A DNA stretch of 64,000 nucleotides from Anthracocystis setariae (Eukaryota > Basidiomycota > Ustilaginomycetes > Ustilaginales > Ustilaginaceae). The notes below the pieces were generated by a model that did no database searches, was not told the DNA's origin, and saw nothing but the letters and a program-made list of their open reading frames with translations. A program made the position numbers and the translations under genes. The DNA lies in contig CAKMXJ010000004.1 of the NCBI GenBank assembly GCA_928724745.1, positions 1 to 64,000 on the forward strand. Direction: 5' to 3'. Of the stretch, positions 62,310-64,000 are shown in pieces. Position 1 is the stretch's first letter. The number at the start of each line of letters is the position of its first letter.

Positions 62310-64000
62310 GATGGGCTCTGTTGGCGAGATGGAGGCAGAAGTTTGGCCGATGGGTTGGCGCTGATCTGCTTGGAGGGGTTTGACGTGTTGGAATCGAAGG
62401 TGAACCGAACGTTAGCGCAAAGAGCCGCCGCTGTCTAGGGTACGAATATGAATGCAAGTGATCGAGATTTGGTCGTTGGAATAGAAGATGATGGCACCAA
62501 GGCGAATCGGATCGAGGTTCAAGGTGGAGCAAGATCTGCCAATAACGTACGGAGGCGGGTTGATCGACGACAAGGACGAAAGGCTGTTTGATCAGTTCAG
62601 ATGTGTCGACTTAGACGGGATGGTGCAAGACGTCCAAGAAGATGGGTATGTATGTAACTGGCCAGGGCCGTCTGTTGGGAGCAAGCAGCTTGCATTCGTT
62701 CTGCGCTCATTTAAGACCAAAAGTGCGAGCGGACGAGCGAACGAGTCGAGTCTCCACTCTTGAATTCCGACTTTGCCAGTCGGTTGAGCGGAACCCGATC
62801 ATTGAATCGGCGCCTCCGTTGCAGCTGTTGTGCGCTTGGGGCTGTGCGTGCTAGAAAAAGAATCACGAATCGCTTCATTATTTTGGATTGCGGTTTGAAT
62901 TCACGATGCAAGCCTCGTCAGCCCCAGCGGTTCCCTGCTCGCAGTATTGCTAAAGTATCACTGTACAGTACGTATGGTATACTGTGTACTGTTGAGCTAG
63001 CTCTCCAAACCATGTAGAGCGTCCTTCGCTTCAGTGGCACCAGCTTGACCTTGTTGACTCGGTTGATGCGTTCAGATGGCTGATAGTATGATGATTTCTG
63101 CGGCCGTTTCTTGGCAATACTGTATGGCCCGCAAACGAAGAGTCCAGCTTGATCTGCTGGCTCCGCTCTCTTACTTGGGCTATCAGGCCTTTGTGTTGCT
63201 CACTAATTGATCTTCCAAGTCCTGGTGTGAGGTTGATGTCAAGCTCGATCTGAATTCGCTTGTGTGTCCAGCTCGGGCTCTCATTTTGCTGCACAGATCG
63301 GTTTGGCGTACCAGCTACCCATGCTGCTTTTGTCCTCGGATGCGGAAAGTCGTCAGCGAGCATCTATCGTATCTGTCATAAGGTAGGTATCGGGATCGAG
63401 ACCAAAAAGGCCCGATGCGTATAAGTCGCGATTCAAACGGACTGATTCAACTGCAAAAGGCATGAAAAGAAAATTTCAGACCGCTGTGGCGCTTTTTTTT
63501 TCTTTCTTTCTGTTTTTCTTTTCTTTGCTGCGCTTCTGTGGAGGCGGTCTACATTTCCAAATTTTCAGAAGCACTTGCAGCAGCAGTCTAGGAAAAGAAG
63601 AAATGAATTGAATTTTTTTTTTTTCTCGTCTGGTTTGCGGTGGCCACGATCGTGTGGGCTCAATTTTCGCTTTTTGCTCTCAGTTTTTAGCAAAGAAAGT
63701 TTTTTTTTTTTTTTTTCCGGGTAGAAATCTTCTCATCAGCTTGCAAACTTTCCTATCCATCCAACAAGCACCTCTTTTCACTCCATACATAGCTCGCAAG
63801 TTTCATCGTTGATACACTCTCACGAGAATCATCGCATTCGACTCCGAATTGGATCGCATTCAGCTTGCTTTTTTCGCTGGTTGCAACGAGTGCCACCGAA
63901 GACAGGGACGGCACAACCGACTTGCTGACGCATCTTTCGGTTGTTCCGGACGACGTGCTTGTGGCACTTTCATAGCGTAGTCACAACGGCCAAGTTGGTT
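62310..64000. other. Upstream region of RHO2 and right edge of window
   Basis: About 1.7 kb without a supported gene. Features are T-rich and CT-rich tracts (63491-63530, 63614-63626, 63700-63717) resembling 5' leaders or promoters of smut genes. A plus-strand gene may begin beyond the window edge. Short frames here have no recognisable domains. Confidence 0.5.

Noticed and set aside
61282..62532. 416-codon minus-strand frame overlapping RHO2
   Set aside because: It is in another frame of the Rho2 gene, whose own frame carries all the GTPase motifs.

Overview
The window begins at a chromosome end: bases 1-143 are uninterrupted CCCTAA repeats in the orientation of a left telomere. The protein-coding genes are fungal, with short GT-AG introns (about 80-170 bp) carrying CTGAC-like branch sites, and they look like those of a basidiomycete. 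SEC12, SET2, PAN3, RPN9 and RHO2 homologues, a cytochrome-b5 sphingolipid-type desaturase and the repeat content suggest a smut fungus (Ustilaginaceae). This comes from recognising families, not from a database search.

Layout: (1) 1-8.58 kb is a subtelomeric mosaic without an intact gene. It holds 69-bp and 21-bp minisatellites, recently duplicated blocks, a six-copy tandem array (about 482/513 bp) and a truncated OTU-protease-like fragment. Most blocks are sutured by short telomere-like TTGTAACCCTAA seams. (2) 8.58-21.8 kb is unique, gene-dense housekeeping DNA: desaturase, SEC12, SET2, PAN3 and an alpha/beta-hydrolase-fold protein that has lost its whole catalytic triad. (3) 22.5-31.3 kb carries a complete Tc1/mariner element, a tiny three-exon complex I assembly factor gene and a complete Ty1/copia retrotransposon. 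(4) 33.6-40.9 kb has an UNC93-like transporter, a two-exon conserved unknown, a small membrane protein, a short-chain dehydrogenase and an alpha/beta hydrolase. (5) 41.16-56.20 kb is a CACTA-type (tnp2) DNA transposon with 12-bp terminal inverted repeats and a 3-bp AAT target duplication. It encodes a three-exon transposase and a convergent accessory gene. That accessory gene is split by a very young Ty3/gypsy chromovirus (two identical 350-bp LTRs, GCTGC target duplication). (6) 56.3-62.3 kb returns to cellular genes: a small conserved protein, an amidohydrolase/methyltransferase fusion ORF, RPN9 and RHO2. The last 1.7 kb is upstream DNA with T-rich tracts.

The most unusual points are these. 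Both LTR retrotransposons carry an extra gene between pol and the 3' LTR with paired Cys clusters resembling a Zn2Cys6 module, and each has its own TATA-like box (sense in the copia element, antisense in the gypsy element). The gypsy element appears to self-prime. The copia element appears to use the anticodon region of initiator tRNA-Met. The CACTA element can be reconstructed around the nested gypsy with the accessory reading frame still open.
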